DNA from: Pogonophryne albipinna
Taxonomy: Eukaryota > Chordata > Actinopteri > Perciformes > Artedidraconidae
Assembly: GCA_028583405.1 (NCBI GenBank)
Contig: CM053253.1
Span: 4,312,708 to 4,376,707, forward strand
DNA: 64,000 nt
Direction of reading: 5' to 3'
Positions 11,298 through 21,838 of the stretch are shown one piece after another (position 1 is the first letter of the stretch; the number at the start of each line of letters is the position of its first letter). A program made the position numbers and the translations under genes. The notes beneath the pieces were generated by a model, which saw only the letters and a list, made by a program, of their open reading frames with translations, was not told the origin of the DNA and did no database searches.

Positions 11298-11600
11298 AAT
11301 TTACAGAAGTAAAGCAGTTAGAAGCCGCTTTAACCATCAGAGACTCAAACATGAACCTCCTCAGTGAGTTCACACACTTCATATTTCTATCAGTTTCTTT
11401 TACAGTTTCTCTTTCTATTCCTTCACAGACGATCACTCAAAAATATGCAGCATGAGTGGACTCTGTTTGGTCTCACATCAGTCCAGTGGTGTTTGTTTCT
11501 GTGATGATTTTCAGAGTTGATATGAGTCTCCTTTTAAATGTAGGTCTTTACAACTACTAGCAATAGTCTCAAAATTAAAACAAACTTTTGTTTTTACTCG
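11298..11600 (+). pseudogene. relic of a second gene-1-like first exon and intron
   Basis: The sequence 'aaccatcagagactcaaac' before an ATG at 11351 matches the leader of gene 1. The exon is cut to 13 nt (ATGAACCTCCTCA) by an internal deletion, yet keeps its GTGAGT donor and phase 1. The following intron matches gene 1 for roughly 200 bp ('cacacttcatatttctatcag', 'catcagtccag', 'gtttctgt', 'atgagtctc'). No Ig exon of its own follows on the plus strand. It is a dead fragment of a duplicated gene and supplies the empty site for the hAT of intron 1. Confidence 0.75.
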
Positions 11601-11839
11601 ACAATCTGAAATCCGCTGTTTTTCTTCTGTTCTGGTTCTTCTGTTGAAGAGTAAAGTTATTTGTTTCAGATCGACTGTGACAGAGAGCAACAAGTTGCAA
11701 GACAAATGAACTCATTGGGCTCAGTGACAGCACAATTGGGTTGATACAACAGTCATACACATTATTTTTCAACATTTGAAACTAACTTTATGATTGACAT
11801 TGAAGGCTTTTGGGGTTTTTCCCTTGTAGTGTGTTATTT

Positions 11840-13162
11840 AGGTTTTTGTGCATGTGAATGGTGTGCAAAGGCTAAAATCCCTGTGTTCCTCCAGAGGGAG
11901 TTTCTCTCCCACACTCCCCCTGCCTGAAACGCCCCAATTGGACTCCTTTGTTTACTTCAGGAACATAGTGACATCACCTTGTAACATTAGCTCTTCTATT
12001 GGCAAGCTCTCCAACACATTGTGTGTGATAGGCTAAGGGGCGGGACATCTTTAAGTGGTGGACCAATCACAACAGAGCCGGCCAGCTAACCAATCAGAGC
12101 AGACTGGGCTCTGGTTTCAGACAGAGGGTGAAAAGAGGTGCTGCAGCACAGGCAGTATGAGAACAATAAAGAGCTTTTTGAACATTAAAGCATGGAGACA
12201 TGTCCCAGTAGAGACACTACATACCAGCGACGTGCGGTCATGGGAGGCAGGTGAGGCAGAGCCTCACTTGTCATTCTCCAATGTAACGGAAAAAAAGAAT
12301 AATAATACAAATAATAATAATAATAAAATGTGTCCACTGATCTGTGTTGTAAATGTGATTTCTGTTTGATTCCAATCGCTTTTTATAGTAAAAATCGGCT
12401 AATTTGCCGAGCTCCGCTACAACTACGGGGAGCGATGAGATTGAGAAGTGAGGCAGGGACGAGCTCTGCCTCACAGAAGCCCACAGTAACTTGCTGGAGC
12501 GCGGGCACTAATTTAGCGCGGGCACTTATTTTGTGAGCGCGCTCAAGCCAGTTACTGTGTGGTGAGGTGAGGCACAGATGAGCTCTGCCTCACCTCAGAA
12601 TGCGTCACCCCACAGAAACTGGCTGGAAAGCGGGCCCTAAGCGCATGCCTGCACCATCTCACTGTATGTCACCAATGTAATGTTTGTAGATCCCTTTATT
12701 ACATTTATCCTCGCCATCCATAGTCTCTAAATAACTTATTTCACGTATATATGATATTTAAGCTCGCTGGTCTCATCATACAACGGCAATGAAAAAAGCA
12801 CCAGGGGAGGCAGCCACAACCTCTGCCGCACTGCAGGGGGCGCACGTGAGCCCACAGGTTCTTGTTGCTACTGTTATTCTACGCAGAGATGGTAGAGCAA
12901 ACAACAAACTAGACTTTGGAAACTAGAGGGAGATAAGGAGGACTTTTACAAAAAAGTAATAAAGATTGTTGTCCAGAAGGATAGCATGGACTTCATCTTC
13001 AAGTCAAGGTAAGACCACATTTGTAATGACAATTGGATCTTACTAAGAGAGAACAATCCAATATTTAGATTTTGGGTAGGCTATCCTTTTGTTGAACGGT
13101 CTGTTTAAAATGAATCGAAGCATCAGACTAAAAAAGCTTTTGAAAATAACAGAATATTTCGA
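11840..13162. repeat. interspersed repeat region with a recurring palindromic TGAGGCAG motif
   Basis: There is no convincing gene. From about 12225 the sequence carries the motif pair 'ggtgaggcagagcctcac' (12250), 'gtgaggcagg...ctctgcctcac' (12448-12474) and 'gtgaggtgaggcacag...ctctgcctcacc' (12560-12595), so inverted 'tgaggcag/ctgcctca' words recur with different spacers. This looks like an old, nested non-autonomous DNA element, but I cannot fix its ends. 11840-12220 is GC-richer, CCAAT-like sequence of unknown nature. Confidence 0.4.
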
Positions 13163-13513
13163 TTAAAGGTGGGGTAGGTAAGTTTGAGAAACCGGCACGA
13201 TATACACTTTTTGTTATATTCCATGGAATGCTCTTAACATCCCGATAGCAATGAATATCTGAAGTGCTTTGACAAAAAATACATAAAAACATTTCATCTG
13301 TGGAAGCCGTAGTACTGTAAAAAGCACGACCACTCATTTTAGCCGGCCCGGCTAAAATAACCTGCCTGTCAGCCTTCCATCTGTGCACAAACTTATCTCG
13401 TGCCCTCATTGGTCATGTGCGCGTTCGTGTGTGTTGGAGGAGGAGCTGTGTATTTTCAAATTCTAGCGCACTCGAGCTGGTTTCTCCAAAATTACCTACC
13501 CCGCCACCTTTAA
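13163..13513. mobile_element. TTAA-target MITE, copy 2
   Basis: TTAA at 13163-13166 and 13510-13513 bound inverted ends AGGTGGGGTAGGTAAGTTTG and a slightly diverged complement. It is the same family as 6464-6758, with an extra segment of about 90 bp in the middle. Confidence 0.85.
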
Positions 13514-13622
13514 GGTCAAAATATATAATATTTGTAAATCTGACTCTGAAAGATTCAGTGCCTCACCAGCCATGAACCTGAATAATAAAATTATAAAATT
13601 CAATAACGTTCTTCAACCACCA

Positions 13623-14120
13623 GGTGTCCCTTTCTATCAGCTGTGCACCGTTATGGTGTAAATACAGCCTATCTACCAATTGGATCAAAAAGTCAGCCGA
13701 ATTAGTGTTGATACTGCAAGGAGACGCATTGTGTGAAAAGAAATGTAAGATGCTGTTTAATTGCTTATATATTTATGATCCACGTCACATCTTCAGTTTT
13801 GGCGGCAGTTCTCCTGTTTGTCTAGAAGTCTTCTCAGCAGGGCTCTATAAATACAGAACTACGGCAGATATGTCATATTTAATGCAGCCGAACCGTGTAT
13901 TACAATGCCGTTATGTGATGACTTTCAAAGAGAAAAGCAAGAACACTCGGAATAAAGTACTATTGTATTTTTAAAAACGTTTTCAGATTTCAGATCACAT
14001 AAACACCAAATCCCAGCATGCATTGCGGCTAAACCATCCAATCATCGAGCTGAGGATCTTGCCTACGTCTGTTTCCGGTTTCGTTTATGACCGATGTATT
14101 TTGTTATACACACATTCCTT
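13623..14120 (+). repeat. uncharacterised repeat shared with 57310-57830
   Basis: The block from 'tttctatcagctgtgcaccg' through 'gcatgcattgcggctaaac' to 'ctacgtctgtttccggt' is repeated at 57310-57830 in the same orientation and high similarity. In that copy it lies inside the long-TIR element at 54964-58625. A 116-codon frame here (13624-13974) is not kept open in the second copy, so I do not call it coding. Confidence 0.65.
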
Positions 14121-15980
14121 CACATTTACATTTTAATTTGCATTAAAGTATTTCGTGAGGCCTTCTAACATGTTTTTAAATATAACTACGGTTGTAGTTG
14201 AAGAGTTTGTAAATTAACATGAACCGAAGCTGTTGCTTGGCAACTCAATCGCACAACGTCACGTCCGTTAATTCCACATCCACACGCACGGATTAACATC
14301 GATTTAATACATTAATGTAGCCTTTGTTTCTGCTAAAAGAGGTGTCGACCAGCTGGGGCTACAAGAACATCGGCGTAATCGAGTGTGGCTATTAAAAAAT
14401 AAATCATTACGTCGGGGTAGCATTTGCTTGGTATTTCCGGTTATTTCTCCACTGGTTAACATGGGTTAACAATACCGTGTAGCTGTCACGTTTTGAAAAG
14501 ACGAAACCGTGACATCTTCACGTCTCCAAGCATGGTAAAGCGTCACATGTTCACGTCTCGCCGTGATACCGGGTTGGACCAGTTTGTTGGCGAGGATGAC
14601 AGGCTACATGGTGTTGAATCCAAAATAAATATTAACAAATGGAAGCCTGGCAAAGTTCCGCTCTCCTTCAGGTCACTGTGAATCTAGCAGGACAATTTTA
14701 GCATCATGTTCTGTGTATATTTGTACTCATTTTCAATGTTGGTAAAAATATGTTGTTTGTTTCTTTAAAAGCAGCGATGTTTTGACTTGAACACAAGGAC
14801 ACATTCTGAATTACACCAAAGGGGCCTACCCTTCATGGGTGATTTGCAGAGGTTGAATCTAAGAACTTGTTTAATGAAATACTGTATATGGATTTAAAAA
14901 ATGTAAGTCAGGCTCCATTTTAGTATTTCCGATGTGTCCATTGGAGTCCAAACTTTTATAGCTATTTTATTGTTGTTCATAAAGACTAGCTCTCCATCAA
15001 TATAGGAAAATGTGTCTGCATAAGATTAGGATGCATATAACTATAAAGTATTTTAATTAAAGCTTTGAAGATATCTGAAACAAAAGGGAAATCCCTTTAA
15101 AGCTGTTCACTTCTGAGGGAAGAAAGTAGAGTGTAGATGTCAAAGCGAGTCAATAAATACAGTGAGTTATCTGGGCTCCACACAAAGGGAAGGAACATCA
15201 ACAGGGATTCAAGCTGTGAGTACAAGCCTTCAACAAACCTGACATCCAGCTTCCACTGGGTAACAGGCAGGGGTGACTGCACCACCACTTGTGTGCATCA
15301 CCCGGGGTCACCTGCCAAAGACAGCCTCACTCCTCTGCCTCCCAAATCTGCTCCATTGTGGCCCAACACACTCCACAGCCATGTGCACAGCCTGGTCTAC
15401 CGGAGTCACCAGAATTTGCATGTGAGGCGCATCCACTGTCGGCTAGCATTATGGCTGATATCCCTTCTCATTTATTCCGACGTCTTCTCACATTTACATG
15501 TATTCATTAGGCAGACGCCCGGCTACCATGCCTCCTGTGCGAGTTGTCTTAGCTCGAGCTTTCTTGGAGTAATGTTCTGACTGTCTGCAACAAGGAGTAA
15601 ACAACAGCATACTCGTGTCCTTCCTCATCCACAGGAATATGCTGACTGTTAAAGGAGATGTATTTATGAGAGAGAGAAAGAAGGAAGAGAGACACAGGTT
15701 AAGACATAGCTCTTGTTTTGAGACCTCTGAATGAGAGGTGCGCCAAGTTGTCTGTAAACCTTAACTAACCTTAACTGAGGGAATACACTCAGCAGTTTAA
15801 ACCACAACAGCTGAACTGTGATGCAGATAAGTTCCTACAAAATTATACAACCTCTTTGATTTTGAGGTTACATATTATGAAATGAAGGATGTCACGTCAT
15901 TTTCTTTCTTTTTTTAAGTAAACCCGGCTTTTATTTCACTTAACTTCTCTTAACACTACTTGTTCTTCTTGTCCCTGCAG
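14121..15980. other. non-coding interval upstream of the lsamp exons
   Basis: Several short open frames occur, for example 15137-15580, but they have no recognisable domain and no splice context. I looked for the upstream half of the first IgLON Ig domain on the plus strand and did not find it. Confidence 0.4.
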
Positions 15981-16976
15981 GTGTTATGTGGATGACAAAG
16001 TGTCCAAAGTGGCCTGGCTCAATAGATCCAACATCATCTATGCCGGCCAGGACAAGTGGTCTCTGGACCCCAGAGTAGATCTGGTGACTAAAGGACAGCT
16101 CGAGTACAGCCTGCGCATACAGAAGGTAACACTGACCTAGAAACCGGACCAAAATGTTTTTGTTTTTTTTATTCTTTGATTTCATCGTTAGATTTAATAA
16201 CAGCTGCATTTAAAGATGGGAAAGAACCATTTGTTTCTCCTCCTTAGGATTACATTTAAAAATTATTAAACATAACCTTCATAAGCATATCTGTTTTTTG
16301 TATGTTCATCTATTACTTTTAACCCTTTTTTGTGCTTTAACAACAATAAATAATCATTTGAAAATAAACTAATGTTAGACTGGTATCAGTATATGCACCC
16401 TCTGCTAGACAGTAAATGAGATTATCCTCCCAGAATGTTAAAGTTATCATTTTCATTGATTATCAGTTCAGCAAGTCTTACTAAAAAATAATACATGTTT
16501 TCATAAAGGGTTAAGTACCTCATCTAAACTGTCCATGCTGGGAGGTCTGCTGAAATGCTGATCGTATCTGTTATGTAATGATGATCATTACTCATGTCTA
16601 TAAGCTTTGACTTCTTAAAGTTGAATTAATTAATAATAATCAAAACACATTATATTGTAAAGTTGATTGAGATAATTCGACTACTTTCCTGTATAACGTT
16701 GTTTCACTGAAGAATCATAAATCTTTATTTGGAGAATATTGTGAATGTTTGTCAAAATACAAATTATAGAGTAGGATCTTGAAAAAGTAACATGTAGGAA
16801 GATAAATGAGGATAAGATGCTCTGCCAGGCATATGATAAGATATTTTCAAACTAATGAAAACAATATTGTATTTGTTATTGTGTATAGGTGGATGTGTAT
16901 GATGAGGGGTCGTACACCTGCTCCATACAGACAAAGCAGCAGCCCAAGACCTCACAGGTCTACCTCATTGTACAAG
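15981..16976 (+). CDS. lsamp: two exons of an IgLON adhesion gene, closest to LSAMP (Ig domain 1)
   Basis: Exon a (15981-16125) follows a CTGCAG acceptor and ends at GTAAC. It reads from CYVDDK, through [13 protein letters not shown] and DKWSLDPRV, to EYSLRIQK. Exon b (16889-16976) begins after TATAG, reads [11 protein letters not shown] and then [10 protein letters not shown], and ends at GTAAG in phase 1. Together they are most of the first Ig domain of an IgLON protein: B-strand Cys, the family WLNRS glycosylation site, DKWS, and the F-strand Yx[10 protein letters not shown] and [10 protein letters not shown] match LSAMP better than NTM, OPCML or NEGR1. LSAMP is a GPI-anchored neuronal adhesion protein. 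Frame, splice sites and phase are all intact. The signal exon, the start of Ig1 and Ig2/Ig3 are not in the window on either side. It is therefore either part of a long-intron gene hosting the receptor cluster or a displaced fragment. Confidence 0.8.
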
Positions 16977-17142
16977 GTAAGTGGCACCTACACATAGACA
17001 CCAGCAGCACACAACACACAACCAATCCACGCCAGCCGTACAGATTTACACTTGGAAATGATGTCAATATATTATATTCCAAACAGAAGCTAGAACAAAT
17101 TTGAAATGATTATGTCATATTTATTAAGAGTCAATCGCACCT

Positions 17143-18565
17143 ATAGCCGCTTTCACACCGCAGGACTTGCCGTACTTTAGTGCCGGCACTAAAGTATCAC
17201 GGCACTGAATCCGCCAGGGGGCTAGTGCCAATCGCATTCACACCGCAGTACTTTCCCTGAGGCAAGATTACGCTGACGTCACTTCGTCTTCTTCTTCTCT
17301 GGGTTTACTGGCAGGCCGCAAAACCACTTCACGGCGAGTACAAAAAAAAACGAGAGAAGAAGAACTACACGGGGGAGGGGGTATAAAGCCCACCCGCTGT
17401 ATGAGGCGTTTGTTTACTTTCCGACATCAGACATGATGGAGTTCATAAGGGTAATTTACAAATAAAATACCCCATTATAACAATGGACTTTATCTTTATG
17501 TATTTATTATATATTACCCCCTCAGGCTGATTTTGGAAAAGGACATTAACCCTTGTTTGGTGTTTTTCCCTTATTTATCTAAAACAAATGACATGATAAA
17601 TGACTTGTGTTTATGTGTGTAAGACTTGTGTTTCTGCCCCTGCCATTGCTGCACAAGGTTCCAACATTGTAGATAAATTCAACCACCGACACCTGTCTGC
17701 TCTCACATTCTTCTATTCTGCACATTTGGGGTGGGACACAATAAATAAAGCTTCGCCAGTTTGTTTGTTTTATTGCACAGTCAAGACATAACAATAACGG
17801 CATCACGCTGTTCCAGGTGTGTCGTATGCATGTAAATTGAAGTTAAATAAAAGTGTGAAATGTAAAATAAAGTGTAAGTAGTTTCAAAACAATGTAACAG
17901 TGGCAATATATATAGCAGCAGACACACCTTAGTGCAAGTTAGGTGTCAGTATTAAAAAACAGTGGCAATATATATATATAATAACAATAGAAAATCGTTA
18001 CCACTCTTATTATTGTGGTCTTTAATTTTGTTATAGTCCTGCCTGAGTTTCTTTATTTTTACCCGGCATCCGTGTGCACTGTGCACGATTCCCAGCTCAA
18101 GTAGCTTTTGCGAACATCGCTCAAAACATTTGGAGTTGGGAACTGCTTTCTGTAGAAGCTGCTGCATCCCGTCCTCGGAGTAAATTGCCAGAAGCGCCGA
18201 CACTTCCTCATCATTCCACCGCTCCGGTGTTGTAGTACGTGTGGTCATAACTGCTTTAAAGTACAAAAAAACTACTCGCTCAGGTGTGGATGTGGTTTTG
18301 TAGCGAGGAAAAAAATGGCTGCCTAACAAAATAAATTCAGAGTCTAACGGGGCGTGGTTTGCAATTCGCCCAGCCAATAGAAATAGAATAGAAATTGGCA
18401 CTCTTTTATCACCAGGTTCGTACCACCTCTCTAGCAGGGTCTGAACATGGCCAAAAGAGTTCCCGGCACTGAGTAGTCCCGGCGGTGTGAACGCGACATT
18501 ATTGGTACTAACGGAACTAAAGAACCAAAGTACCAGGGAAAGTCCTGCGGTGTGAATGCGGCTAT
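17143..18565 (-). mobile_element. PIF/Harbinger-like DNA transposon
   Basis: The ends are inverted: ATAGCCGCTTTCACACCGCA at the left and its near complement TGCGGTGTGAATGCGGCTAT at the right. Subterminal words (gtactttagtgccggcac / ggtactaacggaactaaag) are also inverted. It carries a Myb/SANT-like DNA-binding ORF on the minus strand, the second protein of Harbinger elements. The nuclease-type transposase is absent. A 3-bp target duplication could not be fixed with confidence. Confidence 0.7.
17952..18248 (-). pseudogene. Myb/SANT-like DNA-binding protein of the Harbinger element
   Basis: From an ATG at 18248 the ORF gives about 98 aa beginning MTTRTTTPERWNDEEVSALL. The Trp of the first helix, the acidic run, a middle helix with FERCSQKLLELG and a basic third helix with KIKKLRQDYNKIKDHN form a trihelix Myb/SANT-like domain. 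In PIF/Harbinger elements this protein brings the transposase to the ends. The domain runs into AT-rich sequence and stops, so it is probably missing its C-terminal part. The longer frame that starts at 18605 covers the transposon end and is not the likely start. Confidence 0.6.
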
Positions 18566-18867
18566 TGTCCAACTGCACACAAGCAGCAAACAGCAGCGTC
18601 ACCAAACTCTGTTATTAAACGTTGAAATGTGTCCCTCTAAGGTGCCTGTAAGGAAAATATATGAATATTTATTGTCAGGGAAAAACTGCTCTATGTCACA
18701 AACTGCCGCCTACAGCAATAGAATTTCTTGTTCCAGTTCAAATTAATCAAGATTAATTTGAAGTGCACTGAAGAGTGCACTTCAAAAGCCTTGAGCAGTA
18801 GTTTTCCATCTCAAAGAAAAAAAAAGTTTTACCTCCTGAATGGAGACAGCCAGAAAGTTGAGAGCAA
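18566..18867. other. non-coding, with two small perfect palindromes
   Basis: TCAAATTAATCAAGATTAATTTGA-type and GAAGTGCACT/AGTGCACTTC hairpins sit back to back at about 18737-18784. No gene is seen. Confidence 0.4.
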
Positions 18868-19030
18868 GGCAAGGCAAGGCAAGGCAAGTTTATTTATATA
18901 GCACTTTTCAACACAAGGCAATTCAAAGTGCTTTACAAAAAATGAAAGACATTAAGAAAATGGCATTTAAAATCAGTCATTAAAAAGAAAAGCTAATAAA
19001 ATAAACATTAAAAGAAAAAATACATGAGTA
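18868..19030 (-). repeat. L2-like LINE 3' tail, minus strand
   Basis: The 'aaggcaaggcaagtttattt' and 'caattcaaagtgctttac' words are the complement of the tail of the plus-strand LINE at about 31840-31950, including the terminal GCCTT repeats. It is a 5'-truncated insertion of the same family. Confidence 0.8.
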
Positions 19031-19134
19031 GTAGTAACAATGCCGCTTTCGTCTCATTAGTATGCCTAAAAAGTGACCGGTGACACTCCCCCAATTATGC
19101 AAATGAGCTAAGTCCCGCCTCCCATTGTTCGAGA

Positions 19135-19500
19135 CCCTTTGATGTGAGATAACAGGTAGGTGTGAAAAGCCCCCCCTGTGTAGTGCCTTTGTTGTCTAAT
19201 TCTTTGATGTGTTGATTAAGGCAGTCTCTTTGAAGTTATGTTGTCTGGCCCCTTTCCCCCCTTGTAGTCTAAGCCTTTGATGTGAGATAACAGGTAGGTG
19301 TGAAAAGCCCCCCTGTGTAGTGCTTTTGTTTTCTATTTCTTTGATGTGTTGATTAATGCAGTCTCTTTGAAGTTATGCTGTCTGGTCCCCTCAGGGTTGT
19401 ATAATCTAATTAGCCTTTGATGTTTTGCCCTTTGATGTGGTGTGTTATAAGCCTTTGATGTTAATCTAGGTGTCTCTTTGAAGTTATGCGTGAGACTGTC
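19135..19500 (+). repeat. tandem repeat of about 130 bp
   Basis: The phrase 'tttgatgtgagataacaggt' followed by 'gtgtgaaaagcccccc' and 'tctttgaagttatg' occurs at about 19137 and 19274, with a third, shorter version from about 19416. Confidence 0.75.
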
Positions 19501-20120
19501 TAACCCCCTCCCCGCCCAGGCCTCTCCCCCCTTTCTCCACCCCCTTCCTTTTGGGCTATGAGGTTAGCAGATAGGGGGGAGGGAATTAGGTGAAAATAGG
19601 AATAAGCTCTAAACTAATTAAAAAGACAGTAATTTCCACTTACCAAGTCACCTTGCAAAAAAGAAAATTTGCCAAGAGACGCCTGTGACAACTTACCGCC
19701 ATCCGTCCGGAGCGCCAGTCAAGAAACGAATGCCTCAGCGGGGCGGGAGTCAGACGCCTACCGCCAGAGATCTTTGCATAAACTTATCTCGTGCCCTCTT
19801 TTTGGTTGTGGAGCGCGTTCATGTGTGCTGGAGGAGGGGCTCTGTGAGGAAGTGGCAGATTTTCGGTTGTGTACTTTTCAAAATACGTAAAGAGGGAAAA
19901 CAATGAAACAATTAAAAAAAAAACATGATCTTTGTCTTTTTTATAATTACTTTACACCACAAGAATTTCCTGTGTGCAACAAAAAAAAAAGGTTTGACTG
20001 GTGAAAAAGACTCACTTTTACTGGGGGGCTCCGCCTCCCACTCAACATAACAAGTCCCGCCTTCCTCACCAGATCATTTACAAGTGAGAATCCCTCAAGG
20101 ACATTCGTTGAACACTAACC

Positions 20121-20786
20121 ATGGATCTGAGAAAAAATAACTCTCTCCCCGCGAGTTGCAGCCTAGAGCAAACGCCTGGAGGACCCCTATCCTATCCAAC
20201 AATCTGGACACTCGAGCTCGACAGCGATATGGCGGGCATTGATATTACTGGCTGGCTGGATATGTATCAACCTCCATCTACTCCATCCGAGTCTCCAGGG
20301 GAATCAACCGCTTATCCCGCTGATTCGCCGTGCTTTCCTTGTGCACCAGAGGGTGACGATGCAGAATGTGTTAGGACATCGTCATTCCTGAATACGGTAA
20401 AAGCTGTGGTGGTTCATCTGTTGGACAGGTTTGTGCAACTGTACAGAAAGGAAAAATGTTACGGGTGTCAAGTCGACCACCCCAGTCAAATGCAGCACGA
20501 GTGTTTGTTTCCGACCGAAGAATACTATCTGGATCGAAACTATGATGAAGTGGTAAAGAGACTGTGGACTGTTCGTTTCATTCCAGCCATTCGGGACACT
20601 CTACACCAGGGCCACCTTCATGTGTCAGAGAGGAGAGTCTTTGGAGCTACCGAGGCGATTCTGCACAATCTCAGAAACACCAGACTCTTTGAGGCTAAAA
20701 TCGAGAAGCTCTACGACCAGCTTATAGAGAACGACGAGACCCAGCTGAAGAATATAAGAGCAGCTTGGGACTTTTGGCAGCAATAG
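20121..20786 (+). CDS. uncharacterised ORF beside the Polinton integrase
   Basis: An uninterrupted 221-codon ORF starts MDLRKNNSLPASCSLEQTPG. It is unusual here for being intact. The N-terminal 95 residues are acidic and Pro/Ser-rich with no fold that I recognise. The C-terminal half has a Cys/His group (CYGCQVDHPSQMQHEC) that could bind a metal, then helices with many charged residues and an aromatic end (WDFWQQ). It ends 165 bp before the integrase ORF, same strand. The 105-bp sequence before it (19997-20105) recurs at 22508-22610 and may be a promoter or leader. I do not recognise the family; an accessory protein of the Polinton is the likely reading. Confidence 0.55.
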   Translation: MDLRKNNSLPASCSLEQTPGGPLSYPTIWTLELDSDMAGIDITGWLDMYQPPSTPSESPGESTAYPADSPCFPCAPEGDDAECVRTSSFLNTVKAVVVHLLDRFVQLYRKEKCYGCQVDHPSQMQHECLFPTEEYYLDRNYDEVVKRLWTVRFIPAIRDTLHQGHLHVSERRVFGATEAILHNLRNTRLFEAKIEKLYDQLIENDETQLKNIRAAWDFWQQ

Positions 20787-20950
20787 GAAGAGTTTTTGAT
20801 ACTTTTCCGTTAAAGTATGTTTTTTTAATGTTATCTGTTTTATTTTTTATTTTACTTGATCTAATGTGTCCTGCCTAAAAAATCATGTTTTATTATTTCT
20901 CTGCTTGGAGAAAATGTTTTTTTTTTATACATGTGTGACATATCAATAAA

Positions 20951-21838
20951 ATGAGTTGTAAGAAAAACTGTTGTACTCATTACCTCATCGGGGGTGTAAC
21001 AGGGAATATGTCTGAGAAACGTGTCATGCAAAGGGTGTACTACACTCCTTCTAATCCAGGGAGTTTAGGAGGTGTGGATAAACTCCATAGAGCTGTACAG
21101 AATGAAATGGGTAATCAAGTAAATGTAGAGAAAGTCAGAGAATATTTATCTGAGCAGGATGCATATACTTTGCATAAGCCGGCTCGGGTGCATTTTGTAA
21201 GAAACAGAGTTTTCGTACTCAGACCGCTACAACAATTTCAAGCAGATCTTTGCGATATGCAGTCGCTGTCCAAATATAATGATGGTTTTAATTATTTGTT
21301 AACAGTCGTAGATGTATTTTCGAAAAAAGCCTATGCTCAGGCATTAAAGAAGAAGACGGGCATAGAGGTTACCAAGGCCTTTGATACATTTTTAACACAC
21401 AGTCAGATTCCCAAAAAGATACAAACAGACGCAGGGAAAGAATTCTTTAACAAAGTTTTTCAAACCTTATTGAAGATACGAGGTATTGCACATTATGCAA
21501 CAGCCAGTGATATGAAGGCATGTGTGGTAGAGAGATTTAACCGTACGCTGAAAACTAAAATGTGGCGGTATTTTACAGCTAAAAACACTCATAGATATAT
21601 AGACGTCTTACCTGAACTAATTGAAAGTTACAATAATAGTTATCATCGAAGTATTAAAATGACACCAATGCAGGTGACCAAGGAAAATGCGGCTCAAGTG
21701 TTTCGGAACCTGTATACCCCCTCTGGCCTTCCTAAAAAAGCTGCTGCCAAAATGAACTTTAAGGAGGGGGAGCTTGTAAGGATATCCAAATTGAGAGGGG
21801 TATTTGATAAAAAATATGAGCAGAGTTATACATGGTAG
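20951..21838 (+). CDS. Polinton/Maverick-type integrase, C-terminally shortened
   Basis: A 295-codon ORF starts MSCKKNCCTHYLIGGVTG; a later Met in NMSEKRVMQRVYYTPSNPGS is an equally good start. Residues 25-60 have the YYTPSNPGSLGGVDKLHRAV pattern of Polinton integrases. The catalytic rve core follows with the DDE triad visible as FQADLCDMQ, IQTDAGKEF and VVERFNRTLK. After the core there is a short beta segment (GELVRISKLRGVFDKKY) that normally leads into a chromodomain, but a stop ends the frame at YTW. The integrase joins element DNA to the target. Apart from the missing C-terminal domain the core looks intact. The usual partner genes are not in the window. Confidence 0.75.
   Translation: MSCKKNCCTHYLIGGVTGNMSEKRVMQRVYYTPSNPGSLGGVDKLHRAVQNEMGNQVNVEKVREYLSEQDAYTLHKPARVHFVRNRVFVLRPLQQFQADLCDMQSLSKYNDGFNYLLTVVDVFSKKAYAQALKKKTGIEVTKAFDTFLTHSQIPKKIQTDAGKEFFNKVFQTLLKIRGIAHYATASDMKACVVERFNRTLKTKMWRYFTAKNTHRYIDVLPELIESYNNSYHRSIKMTPMQVTKENAAQVFRNLYTPSGLPKKAAAKMNFKEGELVRISKLRGVFDKKYEQSYTW

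Noticed and set aside
13624..13974. 116-codon plus-strand ORF
   Set aside because: It lies in a repeat whose second copy at 57310-57830 has indels and stops in this frame.
15137..15580. 147-codon plus-strand ORF upstream of the lsamp exons
   Set aside because: No domain, no splice context and no match to the expected start of the IgLON Ig1 domain.
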